Shown: positions 16,401 through 25,879 of the stretch, piece after piece | Numbering within the stretch: position 1 is the first letter of the stretch | Layout: the number at the start of each line of letters is the position of its first letter | NCBI GenBank assembly: GCA_016930695.1 | Contig: JAFGGD010000031.1 | Span: 90,519 to 138,339 of the forward strand | Direction: 5' to 3' | Length of the DNA: 47,821 nucleotides | Source of the DNA: Candidatus Eisenbacteria bacterium | GTDB taxonomy: Bacteria; Orphanbacterota; Orphanbacteria; Orphanbacterales; Orphanbacteraceae | The notes under the pieces: generated by a model | What the model was told of the DNA's origin: nothing | What the model saw: the letters and a program-made list of their open reading frames with translations, nothing else | Databases searched by the model: none | Made by a program: the position numbers and the translations under genes

Positions 16401-16943
16401 TCAGCCGCCGAAGAAAAGCGTCACGGTAATCACGTAGAAATTGCTATCCGCCGATTGGAGCTCGGACGTCCCCTCCAATTCGTAATCCAGGAACACGTAG
16501 CGGACGTCGCCCGCCAGGCGCGCCCCCGTGCCGAGGGGGAGTTCGACGCCGGCGCCGACGTGCCACCCCATCTCGCTGGTCGTCTCCTCGTCGCCCAGGC
16601 CGGGGAATACTTGGCTGTCGTATTCGAAGGTGGTGTTGTACCAACCCGCGCCCGCCAGGCCGTAGACGAAGGGAATGGGATAGACGAGACCGGTCACCAT
16701 GACCGGCCAGCTCTTCACCTTAAGGGCGTCGTCGTAGTAGCTCTCTTGGCGGTAATTGATCGATCCCTCGACGCCGAGAAAGGGGATCGGTTTCAGCCGG
16801 AGAGCGCCGCCGAAGAGGAACTCTCCCTCGTCGGCGTCGGAAGCCTTGTAGTAGCCGACCTGGGGGCCGATGCCTAAGCCGGCGAGCGCCGGTCCCGCCA
16901 ACACAAGAATCATCAGAACCGGGAAAATCATCCTTCGCTTCAT
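16401..16943 (-). CDS. Small outer-membrane beta-barrel protein
   Basis: The 180-residue precursor begins MKRRMIFPVLMILVLAGPALA, a textbook signal peptide cleaved near residue 21. The mature part shows barrel strands (GIGPQVGYYKAS, LFGGALRLKPI, VEGSINYRQES, YGLAGAGWYNTTF, VGAGVELPLG, LAGDVRYVFLDYEL) and ends with VITVTLFFGG, an aromatic-rich last strand of the type used for barrel assembly. The size fits an eight-stranded OmpW/OMP_b-brl type. The ATG at 16943 has GGGAGGAG upstream; the longer frame to 17126 is rejected for lacking a signal sequence at its start. A 9-bp hairpin lies in its predicted leader. Confidence 0.72.
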   Translation of the reverse strand: MKRRMIFPVLMILVLAGPALAGLGIGPQVGYYKASDADEGEFLFGGALRLKPIPFLGVEGSINYRQESYYDDALKVKSWPVMVTGLVYPIPFVYGLAGAGWYNTTFEYDSQVFPGLGDEETTSEMGWHVGAGVELPLGTGARLAGDVRYVFLDYELEGTSELQSADSNFYVITVTLFFGG

Positions 16944-16984
16944 GTACTCCTCCCTTGTCGTTGAGGCGGGCCCGTGCCCGCTGA

Positions 16985-17012
16985 GTGGCGCCGAACCGTT
17001 TCCCGGCGCCAC
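16985..17012 (-). other. Perfect 9-bp leader hairpin upstream of the barrel gene
   Basis: GTGGCGCCG (16985-16993) and CGGCGCCAC (17004-17012) are exact complements with a 10-base loop, 42 bases before the minus-strand ATG at 16943. No T-run follows, so a role in mRNA stability or translation is more likely than termination. Confidence 0.4.
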
Positions 17013-17095
17013 CTCGCAATCATCGGCATTCGGGGGCGTCCGCGGAAGGGAAAAAGAAAGGCGGGGGGTGCGCCGGGCCGGGGCGCCGGCCAAAC

Positions 17096-17137
17096 CGTGG
17101 TCGTCTCGCGACGCATGAACGACCACGCCGTGGTCGT
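17096..17137. repeat. Three alternating copies of CGTGGTCGT
   Basis: CGTGGTCGT occurs at 17096-17104 and 17129-17137, with its reverse complement ACGACCACG at 17119-17127 between them. They lie in the 422-base gap between the divergent barrel gene and the two-LTD gene. Inverted and direct copies at this spacing suggest a protein-binding array. Apart from this and the leader hairpin, the gap 16944-17365 shows a short, poorly supported 37-codon frame only. Confidence 0.4.
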
Positions 17138-17365
17138 CCTTGGTAATCGATTCCCTCCACTCCGGCGGGCATCTCCCCTCTTTTCGGGGCTTTCCCTCAT
17201 CTCACCCGCATCCCGTGAAACGGCATGAACCGTGCGTCAGGCGCCTTCGTGGCCAGCTCGGGAAAGGGGGTGGTGTGGGGAACGCGATCGGGCCGTGACG
17301 GAGAAAGAACCGAACGAGTCGCAAAAAGAGGGAAAGAACCGGATACAAAGTGGAGGAAAAACACG

Positions 17366-18787
17366 ATGCGTTTGTTTTGGATGGTATTGCTGCTGTTCGT
17401 CTGCGCCTGGGCGGCGCCTCTGTGGGGCGCGAACCCGGGTGACGTGGTGATCACCGAAATCATGCAGAATCCGAATGAGGTGAGCGATACCTACGGCGAA
17501 TGGCTCGAGCTGTACAACCGGACCGGCGCGGCGATCGACATCGACGGCTGGACGATCGGCGACGGGCAGAGCGAGGAGCACGTGATCGACGGGGGAGGAG
17601 CGCTGGTGATCGGGCCGGGCGGCTTTCTCGTTCTCGGCCGGAACGACGACTTCTCGGTGAACGGCGGCTATAACTGCGACTATCAATATTCCGGAATGAC
17701 GTTGGGGAACGGAGAGGATCGCGTGGTTCTGCGTGCGGGGAGCGTCACCGTCGACTCGGTATACTACGACGACGGGGACACCTTTCCGGACCCGACCGGC
17801 GCTTCGATGGAGTGTATCGATCCGGAAGCGAACAACAATACCGGTTCGAATTGGCAGGAGTGCGTGATCTCCACCTACGGGGACGGTGACTACGGGACTC
17901 CGGGCGATCCGAACGATCCTTGGGGAGCGAGCACCAACTACCCGCAGTTTTTCGCGACGAGCCACGAACCCGCCTTCCCCTCGTCCGCCGACACGGTTCT
18001 GGTGAGCGCGCAGGTGACCGATGACGAGGGGCTTCTGGTGGTCGGTCTTTACTACAGGCTGGACGGCGGCGTGTATCAGATGGTTTCCATGATCGAGACG
18101 GGTGGAAACTGGTATGAGGGACTTATCCCGCCGGCGCCGGTGGGAACTGCGGTGGAGTATTACCTGTGCGCCACCGACACGGACACGTTGACCACTTGGG
18201 AGCCGGAAGGAGCGCCGGTGACCTTGTACGGCTATACCGTCGAGGACGGCCTGCCGATGGTGGTCATCAACGAGATCCTCGCCTCGCCGCAGCAGGACGC
18301 CAACAACGACGGTCTGATCGAGGCTTACGAAGACGAGTTCGTCGAGCTGTACAACGCCGGAGGTGCGTCCGTGGATCTCTCGGGGTGGACACTTTCCGAC
18401 GACGACGCGACCGCCTCCGCCTTCGCCTTCCCGGAGGGCACGGTGGTCGAGCCGGGCGGTTTCATCACGCTCTTCGGCGGCGGCGCACCGACCGGATTCG
18501 TCGGTCCGGTGTTTACCGACGACGGCAGGATCGGGAACGGTCTTTCGAACACGGGCGATACGGTGGAGTTGCGGCGGGACGGCGAGCTGATCGATCAGTA
18601 CACTTATGGATCCGAAGCGAATCACGGCGAATCACTGATCCGGCTCCCGGACGGCTATGGCGATTGGACCCGGCCCTCGTTGGAGGGGTTCGATTGGAAT
18701 TTCAGCCCTCAGGCGTCCAACGGAGCGACCGCGAATTGGGTGACCGGAAAGAGCTGGGGTGCGATCAAGCGCCTGTTCCACGATTAA
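17366..18787 (+). CDS. Secreted protein with two lamin-tail domains
   Basis: The 473-residue precursor has a signal peptide (MRLFWMVLLLFVCAWAAPLWG). LTD domain 1 spans about residues 26-165: VVITEIMQNP, GEWLELYNRTGAAIDIDGW, LGNGEDRVVL. A middle Ig/FN-like region (about 190-290) has ADTVLVSAQVTDDEG and VEYYLCATDTD. LTD domain 2 spans about 292-440: VVINEILASPQQDANNDG, DEFVELYNAGGASVDLSGW and LSNTGDTVELRRDG. Bacterial LTD domains occur in exported proteins, often with nucleases or cell-surface attachment functions; no nuclease motif or FlgD/type IX sorting tail is seen here. It ends in WVTGKSWGAIKRLFHD. A GGAGG site precedes the ATG. Confidence 0.85.
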   Translation: MRLFWMVLLLFVCAWAAPLWGANPGDVVITEIMQNPNEVSDTYGEWLELYNRTGAAIDIDGWTIGDGQSEEHVIDGGGALVIGPGGFLVLGRNDDFSVNGGYNCDYQYSGMTLGNGEDRVVLRAGSVTVDSVYYDDGDTFPDPTGASMECIDPEANNNTGSNWQECVISTYGDGDYGTPGDPNDPWGASTNYPQFFATSHEPAFPSSADTVLVSAQVTDDEGLLVVGLYYRLDGGVYQMVSMIETGGNWYEGLIPPAPVGTAVEYYLCATDTDTLTTWEPEGAPVTLYGYTVEDGLPMVVINEILASPQQDANNDGLIEAYEDEFVELYNAGGASVDLSGWTLSDDDATASAFAFPEGTVVEPGGFITLFGGGAPTGFVGPVFTDDGRIGNGLSNTGDTVELRRDGELIDQYTYGSEANHGESLIRLPDGYGDWTRPSLEGFDWNFSPQASNGATANWVTGKSWGAIKRLFHD

Positions 18788-18827
18788 GAAACCGGTCGAA
18801 CGGCGCGGTTTGGTTGAAAACGGGGTT

Positions 18828-18857
18828 GGGGCCCGCGCGACGGCGCGGGCCCCGGTT
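18828..18857 (+). terminator. Very strong intrinsic terminator after the LTD gene
   Basis: GGGGCCCGCGC (18828-18838), loop GACG and GCGCGGGCCCC (18843-18853) form a perfect 11-bp stem, followed by GGTTT. The rest of the gap to 19071 contains a small inverted repeat ATTCC-GCG-GGAAT (19029-19041) near the murJ start and nothing else I can name. Confidence 0.7.
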
Positions 18858-19071
18858 TCGGGGAAGAGATGTTCGGGCGGCGTGAGCCGCCGGGGGTTTC
18901 CGTCGAGGTGGGCGTGTGCCCGTTCGGTTGACTCCCCCTTTTTTCCCGGTGAGGCGACCCGCCTCCTCCCGCGCTTTCCTTCTTCTCTATCCGGCTCGGC
19001 CGGTGTAACTTGAGCTGCGGCGTGAGATGCATTCCGCGGGAATCCTAAAGTAGAAAGGGAGCGGGAGAGAG

Positions 19072-20661
19072 ATGGCGGCGCGGGACGAGCACGCGGAAAT
19101 TGGTCGGTCGGCCGGAAAGATCGGAGTGGGGACGGCTCTCTCTCATGTATTCGGCCTGATCCGGGACGTGATTTTCGCCTTTCTTTTCGGCACCTCCCTG
19201 TACGCGGATGCTTTCAATCTCGCCTTTTCGGTCCCCACGTTCTTCCGGCGCCTTTTTGGAGAGGGGGTAATGAACGCGGCGTTCGTGCCGATCTTTACCC
19301 AACATCGGATCGCGAAGGGAAAGGAAGAGTCGAATCGTTTCGGAAGCAACGCGTTGATCGTACTCGGGTTGCTTTTACTGCTCAGCGTCGGAGCCGGAGT
19401 AGTGATCGCTCCCTGGATACTCAGACTCTACGCTGCTGGGTGGAGGGAAGACCCGGAGAGAATGGCGGCGGCGGTGCGGTTGACCCGTATCCTTTTCCCC
19501 TATCTGCTTCTCATCGGACCGGCCGTGCTCACGATGGGGATCCTGAACGCACTTCGCCATTTCACGGTTCCCGCCTTCTCGCCGGTCTTCTTCAACATCG
19601 GGATCATCACTTTCGCCCTGATCGCCATGCGACTCCCCGACCGGGGATTTCTGCGAATCGATCTGTTCTGCGTAGGCGTGCTTGTCGGATCGCTCGGACA
19701 GCTGTTGTCGCAGCTCCCCATCCTCCCGCGACGGGGGTTCCATTTTCGGTTTCATTTCGACCCGAGAAGCCCGGAACTGAGCGCGGTGGGTGCGCTTATG
19801 CTCCCCGGGATCGTGGGGCTCGCGGTGGTTCAGATCAACATCATGGTGGACACCTTCTTCGCCACTCTGCTCGCGGAGGGTTCGGTGACGGCCCTCAGGA
19901 TGGGAAACAGGGTGATGCTCCTGCCGCTGGCGATTTTCGCGACGGCCATCGCCTCGGCGTCTCTCCCCACGTTGTCCGCGCAGGTGGCGCGGGAGGGAAT
20001 CGATGAAGCGAAGCAGACGTTGGCGTACACGCTCCGCCTGCTCTTTTTCCTGCTTCTCCCCTCGGCGGTGGGGCTCATCGTGCTCGGCCGGCCGATCGTC
20101 CGCCTGCTCTTCGTACGGGGCGCCTTCGACGCGGGGCGTTCGTTGGATATCACGGCAACGACGCTGGTTTTCTACTCGCTGGGACTCTTCGCCTATGGTG
20201 GAGTAAAAGGGGTGTCGCAGATGTTCTTCTCGCTCAGGGACACGCGGACACCGGTGATCGTGGGGGCGATCGCCATGGGGACCAACATCCTCTTCGACCT
20301 TCTCCTCTACCGGAGTCTGGCGGTGGGTGGATTGGCGTTCGCCACATCACTTGCGGGAGTGGTGAACTTTTTATTGCTGTTGTATCTTCTCGTCCGGCGT
20401 CACGGGCCGATCCGCGAGGGACGGCTTCTGGGCACCTGGCTACGGGTGTTTCTCTGCGCGATCGTCATGGGGGGGACGGTCCACGTCGTGTCGCTTCTTC
20501 TGGAACCCACCGATCCCGGTCCTCTCTCCGGTCAGATTCTTCACGTGGTCGGGGCCATCGCCGCGGGTGGGGTGGTCTATTTCGCCGCCGCGACCCTTCT
20601 CTGCCGGCGGGAGTTGGGGGACCTGAAGCGCGCTCTCCTCCTCCGGCGGTCCTTGTCGTAG
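19072..20661 (+). CDS. murJ: Lipid II flippase MurJ
   Basis: This 529-residue polytopic membrane protein of the MOP superfamily has the MurJ N-terminus: KIGVGTALSHVFGLIRDVIFAFLFG and ADAFNLAFSVPTFFRRLFGEGVMNAAFVP. About 14 hydrophobic segments are visible. It moves lipid-linked peptidoglycan precursor across the inner membrane, so the organism makes a cell wall. Length matches the family (510-530). The ribosome-binding site GGGAG lies just upstream. It heads a probable unit with uvrC (39-base gap) and the tyrosine recombinase. Confidence 0.95.
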   Translation: MAARDEHAEIGRSAGKIGVGTALSHVFGLIRDVIFAFLFGTSLYADAFNLAFSVPTFFRRLFGEGVMNAAFVPIFTQHRIAKGKEESNRFGSNALIVLGLLLLLSVGAGVVIAPWILRLYAAGWREDPERMAAAVRLTRILFPYLLLIGPAVLTMGILNALRHFTVPAFSPVFFNIGIITFALIAMRLPDRGFLRIDLFCVGVLVGSLGQLLSQLPILPRRGFHFRFHFDPRSPELSAVGALMLPGIVGLAVVQINIMVDTFFATLLAEGSVTALRMGNRVMLLPLAIFATAIASASLPTLSAQVAREGIDEAKQTLAYTLRLLFFLLLPSAVGLIVLGRPIVRLLFVRGAFDAGRSLDITATTLVFYSLGLFAYGGVKGVSQMFFSLRDTRTPVIVGAIAMGTNILFDLLLYRSLAVGGLAFATSLAGVVNFLLLLYLLVRRHGPIREGRLLGTWLRVFLCAIVMGGTVHVVSLLLEPTDPGPLSGQILHVVGAIAAGGVVYFAAATLLCRRELGDLKRALLLRRSLS

Positions 20662-20700
20662 GGCGATCACTTTTCTACACTCCCTGTCAGGGAGGCTTCC

Positions 20701-22503
20701 ATGAAGCAGCCGAAGGGTCTCGACCGCCTGCCGGACCACCCCGGCGTCTATCTGATGAAGGACGGCGGCGGGCGGGTGATTTACGTGGGGAAGGCGAACC
20801 GCCTGCGGCGGCGTGTGCGGAGCTATTTTCAGAGACACCACGAGTCGGCGCGCCTCCGGGCGCTCGTCTCCCGCATCGAATCGGTGGAGACGGTGTTGGT
20901 CGACTCGGAGACGGAAGCGCTCATCCTCGAGCAAAACCTGATCAAGGAGCACCGCCCCCGGTACAACGTCCGCCTCAAGGACGATAAGCGCTACCCCTTC
21001 ATCAAGATCACCGTGCAGGAACGTTTTCCCCGGGTCTTCGCGACCAGGAGGGTGGAGGCGGACGGCGCGCTCTACTTCGGGCCGTATACGGACGCCAAAG
21101 CGATGCACCGGGTCCTTCGCCTGGTGCATCGGATCTTTCCCGTACGCACCTGCCGGCACGATCCGGACCGGAAGGGGGTGCGGCTCTGCCTCGACTTCCA
21201 GATCGGCAAGTGTCTCGGTCCCTGTGAGGGACGAATCGGCGAGGAAGAGTACGGGCGGATGGTGGAGAAGATCATCCTCCTTCTTAAAGGGAAAAACGAT
21301 CGACTCGTGAAGGATCTGCGCGCGGAGATGGAGAGGGCCGGCGCGGAGAAACGGTACGAGGCCGCGGCGATCCTGAGGGACCAGGCGCGCGCGGTGGAGC
21401 GGGTGACGGAACGGCAGAGGATCACCAGTACGGATCGAGCCGACCGCGACGTAATCGCCCTCTCCTCGGGAGAGGGGGAGGATGTGGCGGTGCTCCTGCG
21501 GATTCGGGAAGGGAAGATGAGCGGGAAGGAGGCGTTTCCGATCCGGAGCGGGGCCGAGGAGGATCCCCTCGGGTCCTTCCTGAAACAGGTCTACGCCGGA
21601 GGCGCGGGCGCACCGGACGAAATCCTCTGCGACCGTGAAGTGGAGGACCGGGAGGCGATCGAGGCGTGGCTCTCCGCGGAGAGGGGACGGTCGGTCCGGA
21701 TCCACGCCCCTCTTCGCGGCGAGAAGCGGCGGCTGGTCGATCTGGCCCGGGCGAACGCGGAGCACGAGCGGGAATCGCTGCTTCTCCGGAAGCTGGCGCG
21801 CAAGGACCGCACTTACGAGGCGCTCCGGGTGCTGCAGCGCGTTCTCGAACTTCCCGTCCTGCCGAGGCGGATCGAGTGCTTCGACATCTCCAACCTGGGG
21901 GACCGAGATCTGGTCGGATCGTCGGTCTCCTTTCGAGACGGTCTCCCCGAGAAGGGGCGTTACCGGCGTTATCGCATCCGGACCGTGGAAGGAATCGACG
22001 ACTTCGCGTCCATAGGGGAGATCGTGGGACGGCGGTTCCTGAGGATGCTCGCGGACGGGGATCCCCTCCCCGACCTGGTGGTGGTGGACGGTGGGAAGGG
22101 GCAGTTGGGGGCGGCTCTCTCCGCGGTCCGCGTCCTCGGCGTGACGGATGTGACCCTGGTCGGACTCGCCAAAAGGGAAGAGGAGGTGTTCCGGGAAGGA
22201 GTGGGGGATCCGTTGCGCCTCGAGGCGGGGCCCGCGCTCTACCTGCTGCAGAGGATCCGTGACGAGGCGCACCGTTTTGCGATCACTTATCAGCGCCGCA
22301 CGCGCGGAAAGGGGGTGACCCGATCGGCGCTCGATACCGTCCCCGGTCTCGGCGCGGATCGCAAGGCGCGCCTTCTCGAGAGGTTTCGGTCGATCGAGGG
22401 GATTCTCCGCGCGGGGGAAGAGGGGATCCGGACCGTTCCCGGAATCGGCCCGGTGCTGGCGAGACGGATCCTCGATCGTCTCGGCGGAGGGAGCGTCCGA
22501 TGA
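20701..22503 (+). CDS. uvrC: Excinuclease ABC subunit C
   Basis: This 600-residue nucleotide-excision-repair nuclease makes both incisions after UvrAB recognition. The GIY-YIG domain is at the start ([19 protein letters not shown]). A CxxxC-type cluster region ([23 protein letters not shown]) lies at about 155-180 and the UVR motif for UvrB binding at about 200-235. The RNase H-like 5' nuclease domain has [16 protein letters not shown] and [12 protein letters not shown], and two helix-hairpin-helix motifs close the protein ([30 protein letters not shown]). All expected domains are complete. It overlaps the next start by four bases (ATGA). Confidence 0.97.
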   Translation: MKQPKGLDRLPDHPGVYLMKDGGGRVIYVGKANRLRRRVRSYFQRHHESARLRALVSRIESVETVLVDSETEALILEQNLIKEHRPRYNVRLKDDKRYPFIKITVQERFPRVFATRRVEADGALYFGPYTDAKAMHRVLRLVHRIFPVRTCRHDPDRKGVRLCLDFQIGKCLGPCEGRIGEEEYGRMVEKIILLLKGKNDRLVKDLRAEMERAGAEKRYEAAAILRDQARAVERVTERQRITSTDRADRDVIALSSGEGEDVAVLLRIREGKMSGKEAFPIRSGAEEDPLGSFLKQVYAGGAGAPDEILCDREVEDREAIEAWLSAERGRSVRIHAPLRGEKRRLVDLARANAEHERESLLLRKLARKDRTYEALRVLQRVLELPVLPRRIECFDISNLGDRDLVGSSVSFRDGLPEKGRYRRYRIRTVEGIDDFASIGEIVGRRFLRMLADGDPLPDLVVVDGGKGQLGAALSAVRVLGVTDVTLVGLAKREEEVFREGVGDPLRLEAGPALYLLQRIRDEAHRFAITYQRRTRGKGVTRSALDTVPGLGADRKARLLERFRSIEGILRAGEEGIRTVPGIGPVLARRILDRLGGGSVR

Positions 22504-23411
22504 GCCGTCGCGGCGTTCCTCCTTTACGACTCGTGCTGGGGGAGTTTCTCGCCTTTCTGAAAACGGAGAGGGGGCTCGCCGCGAACACCATCGAGAGCTA
22601 CCGGCGCGACCTGGAGCGATACCTGGCTTTCCTGCTGAAAGAGGGGATCCAGCGGCCTGAGGCGATTCTCCCCGTTCACCCGGCCCGCTTCGCCGAGGGG
22701 GAGGCCGCGCGGGGGCTGGGGGCGCGCACACTCGCGCGGCGCGCTTCCTCGCTCCGGATGTTCCACCGTTTTCTGGTGAGAGAAAGGATCCTCGACCGCG
22801 ACCCGACGGCGCGCCTCCTCTCGCCGCGACTCCCCCTCCGTCTACCGCACGCGCTCCCCGTGGCCGAGGTCGCCCGTTTGCTCGACCGCATCGAGCCGAC
22901 GATTCCCCTCGGTCTCCGGGACCGGGCGATGTTCGAGTTTCTCTACGCCACCGGGATGCGCGTCTCCGAGCTGACCGACTTTCCGGCACGGTCGCTTCAC
23001 GCGAAGGAGGGTTTCGCGCTGGTGGTCGGCAAGGGGGGAAAGGAGCGAATCGTTCCGGTGGGAGGGCGGGCCCTCCGCTTCGTGGAGCGTTATCGCCGCG
23101 ACGCCCGGGACCGTCTCCTCAAGGGGAGGCGGGGGGAGACCCTCTTCCTGAACTGGCGGGGCGCTCCTCTTTCCCGGATGGGCGTCTGGAAAATCCTGCG
23201 ACGACGCGCCCGGGAGGCGGGGATCACCACGCATCTCTCGCCGCACACGCTCCGGCACAGCTTCGCGACGCATCTCCTCGAGGGAGGCGCTAACCTCCGC
23301 GACGTGCAGGAGATGCTCGGCCACAGCGATCTCTCCACGACACAGATCTACACCGCGGTGGATCGATCCTATTTGAAGGAAGTACACCGCACCTTCCACC
23401 CGCGCGGGTGA
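22500..23411 (+). CDS. xerD: Tyrosine recombinase XerC/XerD
   Basis: This 303-residue site-specific recombinase resolves chromosome dimers at dif. The N-terminal SAM-like domain ([20 protein letters not shown]) is followed by the catalytic domain. Visible catalytic residues are Arg in GMRVSEL, Lys in GKGGKER, His/Arg in [15 protein letters not shown], the second His in [12 protein letters not shown] and the nucleophile Tyr in TQIYTAV. The sequence fits XerD slightly better than XerC, but only one Xer gene is visible, so the symbol is provisional. It is translationally coupled to uvrC. Nothing around it suggests an integron or phage. Confidence 0.9.
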   Translation: MSRRGVPPLRLVLGEFLAFLKTERGLAANTIESYRRDLERYLAFLLKEGIQRPEAILPVHPARFAEGEAARGLGARTLARRASSLRMFHRFLVRERILDRDPTARLLSPRLPLRLPHALPVAEVARLLDRIEPTIPLGLRDRAMFEFLYATGMRVSELTDFPARSLHAKEGFALVVGKGGKERIVPVGGRALRFVERYRRDARDRLLKGRRGETLFLNWRGAPLSRMGVWKILRRRAREAGITTHLSPHTLRHSFATHLLEGGANLRDVQEMLGHSDLSTTQIYTAVDRSYLKEVHRTFHPRG

Positions 23412-23431
23412 TTGGGTCACCGCGCTTTCTT
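23402..23431 (+). terminator. Terminator overlapping the xerD stop codon
   Basis: GCGC plus GGTGA (23402-23411) pairs with TCACC plus GCGC (23417-23425) with one bulged G, followed by TTTCTT. The ascending arm contains the last codons and TGA of xerD, so the murJ-uvrC-xerD unit probably ends here, with a separate promoter for scpA. Confidence 0.6.
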
Positions 23432-23489
23432 GTGGAACGGCGCGGCGGCGTTGTGCTTCAATAGGGCGTCGCCGAAGGAGATGCGCATT

Positions 23490-24293
23490 ATGGTATCCAT
23501 CGCCGAGGAAATCCGGGGAACCGGGTATCGGGTGCAGCTCGAGAAGTTCGAGGGACCTCTCGATCTGTTGCTCTACCTGATCAAGCGGGACGAGATCGAC
23601 ATCTACGACATCCCCATCTCGCGGATCGCCGACCAGTATTTGGAACACGTGCAGATGATGCAGATGCTCGACCTGGACGTGGCCGGCGAATTCCTCGTCA
23701 TGGCGGCGACGCTCATGCGGATCAAGGCGAAGATGCTCCTCCCCCGCCCCGCGGAGGACGAGGAGGAGGAAGAGGAGGATCCGCGGGAGGAACTGGTCCG
23801 CCGGCTCCTGGAGTACCGGCGGTACAAGCGCGCGGCGGAGCAGCTCACGCGGGACCGGGAGGAACGGCGGTTGCTCGTGGGGCGCACGCGGTTTATGCCG
23901 GAGGAGGACGAGGAGGGGGAGGAGGAGGACCCGCCGGAGCTGCAGGTCCCTGTCGACATGGTCGGGCTGCTGCGGGTGTTCGCGCAGCTCATCGAGCGGG
24001 CGCCCCGAATCGATCCTTACGAGGTCATCCTCGACGAATACAACATGGAAGAGAAGGCGGAGCTGATCGAGCGGCGTCTCGGCGAGGAGGAGCAGGTCGA
24101 GTTTACCAGCCTCTTCGGCGAGGAGCCTCCCAAGCAGGAGGTGATCGTCACCTTCATCGCCGTGCTCGAGCTGCTTCGCCTCCAACGGATCCGCATGGTC
24201 CAGGCCGGTCTCTTCGGCCGCATCTGGATCCGGCGGCGAACGGAAGTGCCGGATGGAATCCCAGCAGAACAACAACACGAAACGGGTCCTTGA
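23490..24293 (+). CDS. scpA: Segregation and condensation protein A
   Basis: This 267-residue kleisin subunit links the SMC dimer and ScpB for chromosome compaction. Family motifs are YRVQLEKFEGPLDLLLYLI and IDIYDIPISRIADQYLEHV near the N-terminus, FLVMAATLMRIKAKMLLP at about 75, an acidic linker, and a C-terminal winged helix with VIVTFIAVLELLRLQRIRM. ATG 23490 was chosen because AAGGAG lies nine bases upstream; the frame upstream to 23412 overlaps the terminator and is unlike the family. It overlaps scpB by 41 bases. Confidence 0.95.
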   Translation: MVSIAEEIRGTGYRVQLEKFEGPLDLLLYLIKRDEIDIYDIPISRIADQYLEHVQMMQMLDLDVAGEFLVMAATLMRIKAKMLLPRPAEDEEEEEEDPREELVRRLLEYRRYKRAAEQLTRDREERRLLVGRTRFMPEEDEEGEEEDPPELQVPVDMVGLLRVFAQLIERAPRIDPYEVILDEYNMEEKAELIERRLGEEEQVEFTSLFGEEPPKQEVIVTFIAVLELLRLQRIRMVQAGLFGRIWIRRRTEVPDGIPAEQQHETGP

Positions 24294-25125
24294 AGCCCTT
24301 TTCTTCGCCGCCGACGAGCCGATGACGATCCGCCAGATCCGGCGGATTCTACCCGAGGCGGAGGCGAAGGAGATCCAAGACGCGGTCCGGGAGCTCAGGG
24401 AGGAGTACGACCGGGAGGGACGGAGCTTCCAGGTCGTCGAGATCGAGCGGGGTTACCAGATTTTCACGCGGAAGGAGTATTTCTCCTGGATCCGGAAGAT
24501 GCGCACCGACCTGAAGGCGATGCGTCTTTCCCGGGCGGCTGTGGAGACGCTGGCGATCATCGCCTATCGGCAGCCCGTAACCCGGCCCGAGATCGAACAG
24601 ATCCGGGGCGTCGACGCCGGCGGGGTCCTCAAGACCCTTCTCGACAGGAATCTGATCACTCTCCGCGGGCGGGCCGAGGGAGTGGGAAGGCCGATCCTGT
24701 ACGGCACGACCGATCACTTTCTCAACCATTTTGGATTAAAGGGTCTGGAGGACCTTCCCAGGATCGAGGAGCTGACGGAGCTGATGAAGGCGCAGGAGAT
24801 GGAAGAGGTGGAGGAGGAGGTGGAGCGCCGCCTCGGCCCGGCCGAGGAGGAGGGACCGGAGGAAGGAGAGGGCGGAGAGATTCTCGACGGGGATGCGTTC
24901 TCGGAGGGGGAAGGGGTCCCGGAAGAGGCGAATTCCGAGGAGGAAGAGACGCCTCCCTCCGGGGCTTCGGCGGAGGATCCGGTCATCGTCGAGGCGGAAG
25001 CGGAAGGGGATGCCGTGGAAACGGAAGAGACGGCGCTCTCCCCGCATGCGGAAGAGGCGACGGAGGAGGAGCCCGCAGAGGCTCCGGGGTCGGGACCCGA
25101 CCGGTCCGCCGCGGGCGGTGGGTAA
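24253..25125 (+). CDS. scpB: Segregation and condensation protein B with acidic tail
   Basis: This 290-residue protein has two winged-helix domains in residues 1-180 (KRVLEALFFAADEPMTIRQI, LSRAAVETLAIIAYRQPVTRPEI, GRPILYGTTDHFLNHFGL) that form the dimer bound to ScpA in the condensin complex. After about residue 185 comes a tail of roughly 105 residues made mostly of Glu, Ala, Gly and Pro. Typical ScpB is 170-200 residues, so the tail is an addition of low complexity. The start lies inside scpA, a long but convincing overlap because both reading frames are family-like there. Confidence 0.94.
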   Translation: MESQQNNNTKRVLEALFFAADEPMTIRQIRRILPEAEAKEIQDAVRELREEYDREGRSFQVVEIERGYQIFTRKEYFSWIRKMRTDLKAMRLSRAAVETLAIIAYRQPVTRPEIEQIRGVDAGGVLKTLLDRNLITLRGRAEGVGRPILYGTTDHFLNHFGLKGLEDLPRIEELTELMKAQEMEEVEEEVERRLGPAEEEGPEEGEGGEILDGDAFSEGEGVPEEANSEEEETPPSGASAEDPVIVEAEAEGDAVETEETALSPHAEEATEEEPAEAPGSGPDRSAAGGG

Positions 25126-25128
25126 ACC

Positions 25129-25866
25129 GTGGGTGAAACGATACGCATTAACCGTTTTCTGGCTTCCGCGGGCCTGGGGTCCCGGCGGAAGGTGGAGGAG
25201 ATGGTCCTCGCGGGGCGGGTGACCGTGAATGGGCAGCCGGTGCGGGATCTCACCGTCCGGATCGATCCGGAGAGAGACCGGGTCCGCGTGGGCGCCCGGG
25301 TCGTTCAGGTGCCTCGCCGGGTCGTGTACATTTTGTTCCATAAGCCGGTGAACGTCATCACCACCTCATTCGATCCCGAGGGGAGAAGGACCGTCTTCGA
25401 CTTCCTCCGCGGCGCGCCCCATCCCCTTTTCCCCGTCGGGAGGCTCGACCGGATGAGCGAGGGGCTGCTTTTGCTCACCAACGACGGTCCTCTCGCCCAT
25501 CGGCTCGCCCATCCTCGATACCACGTCCGCCGTGTCTACCGGCTCCGCGTGGCCGGCGCGATCGACGACGCGCGGATCCGCCGTTTCCAGGGGGGTGTGC
25601 GGATCGAAGGGCGCACCGCCCGCCCGGAGGAGGTGACCCTGATCCATCGCGGCAAGAGGACCACCACCTTGGAGGTGGTGCTCCAGGAAGGGCGGAACCG
25701 GGAAATCCGGAGGATTTGCGAGGCCCAGGAGTTGAACGTGGAGAGATTGCTCCGGATCCGTCTCGGACCGCTCTCGCTCCGCGGCTTGGCGGCCGGAGAG
25801 TGGCGCCATCTGACCGAAACCGAACTGGACCGCCTGCGCCTCTCGGTGCGTCTCGGAACGGCGTGA
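25129..25866 (+). CDS. rluB: Ribosomal large-subunit pseudouridine synthase RluB/RsuA family
   Basis: This 245-residue protein has an N-terminal S4 RNA-binding domain (RINRFLASAGLGSRRKVEEMV) followed by the pseudouridine synthase domain. The catalytic Asp is in GRLDRMSEGLLLLTNDG; family members more often have Thr where Ser occurs here. The C-terminal motif QEGRNREIRRICEA is also canonical. It converts a uridine of 23S rRNA (RluB-like) or 16S rRNA (RsuA-like); the position next to scpAB favours rluB. It starts with GTG three bases after the scpB stop and is followed by aroF after 13 bases. Confidence 0.92.
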   Translation: MGETIRINRFLASAGLGSRRKVEEMVLAGRVTVNGQPVRDLTVRIDPERDRVRVGARVVQVPRRVVYILFHKPVNVITTSFDPEGRRTVFDFLRGAPHPLFPVGRLDRMSEGLLLLTNDGPLAHRLAHPRYHVRRVYRLRVAGAIDDARIRRFQGGVRIEGRTARPEEVTLIHRGKRTTTLEVVLQEGRNREIRRICEAQELNVERLLRIRLGPLSLRGLAAGEWRHLTETELDRLRLSVRLGTA

Positions 25867-25879
25867 CATCGATCGAACG

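Noticed and set aside
17114-17227. 37-codon plus-strand frame in the divergent gap
   Set aside because: No ribosome-binding site, no hydrophobic or conserved pattern, and its first codons lie in the repeated CGTGGTCGT array.
22500-23411. Integrase of a mobile element
   Set aside because: Length, active-site residues and coupling to uvrC fit housekeeping XerC/D; no att sites, cargo or repeats surround it.
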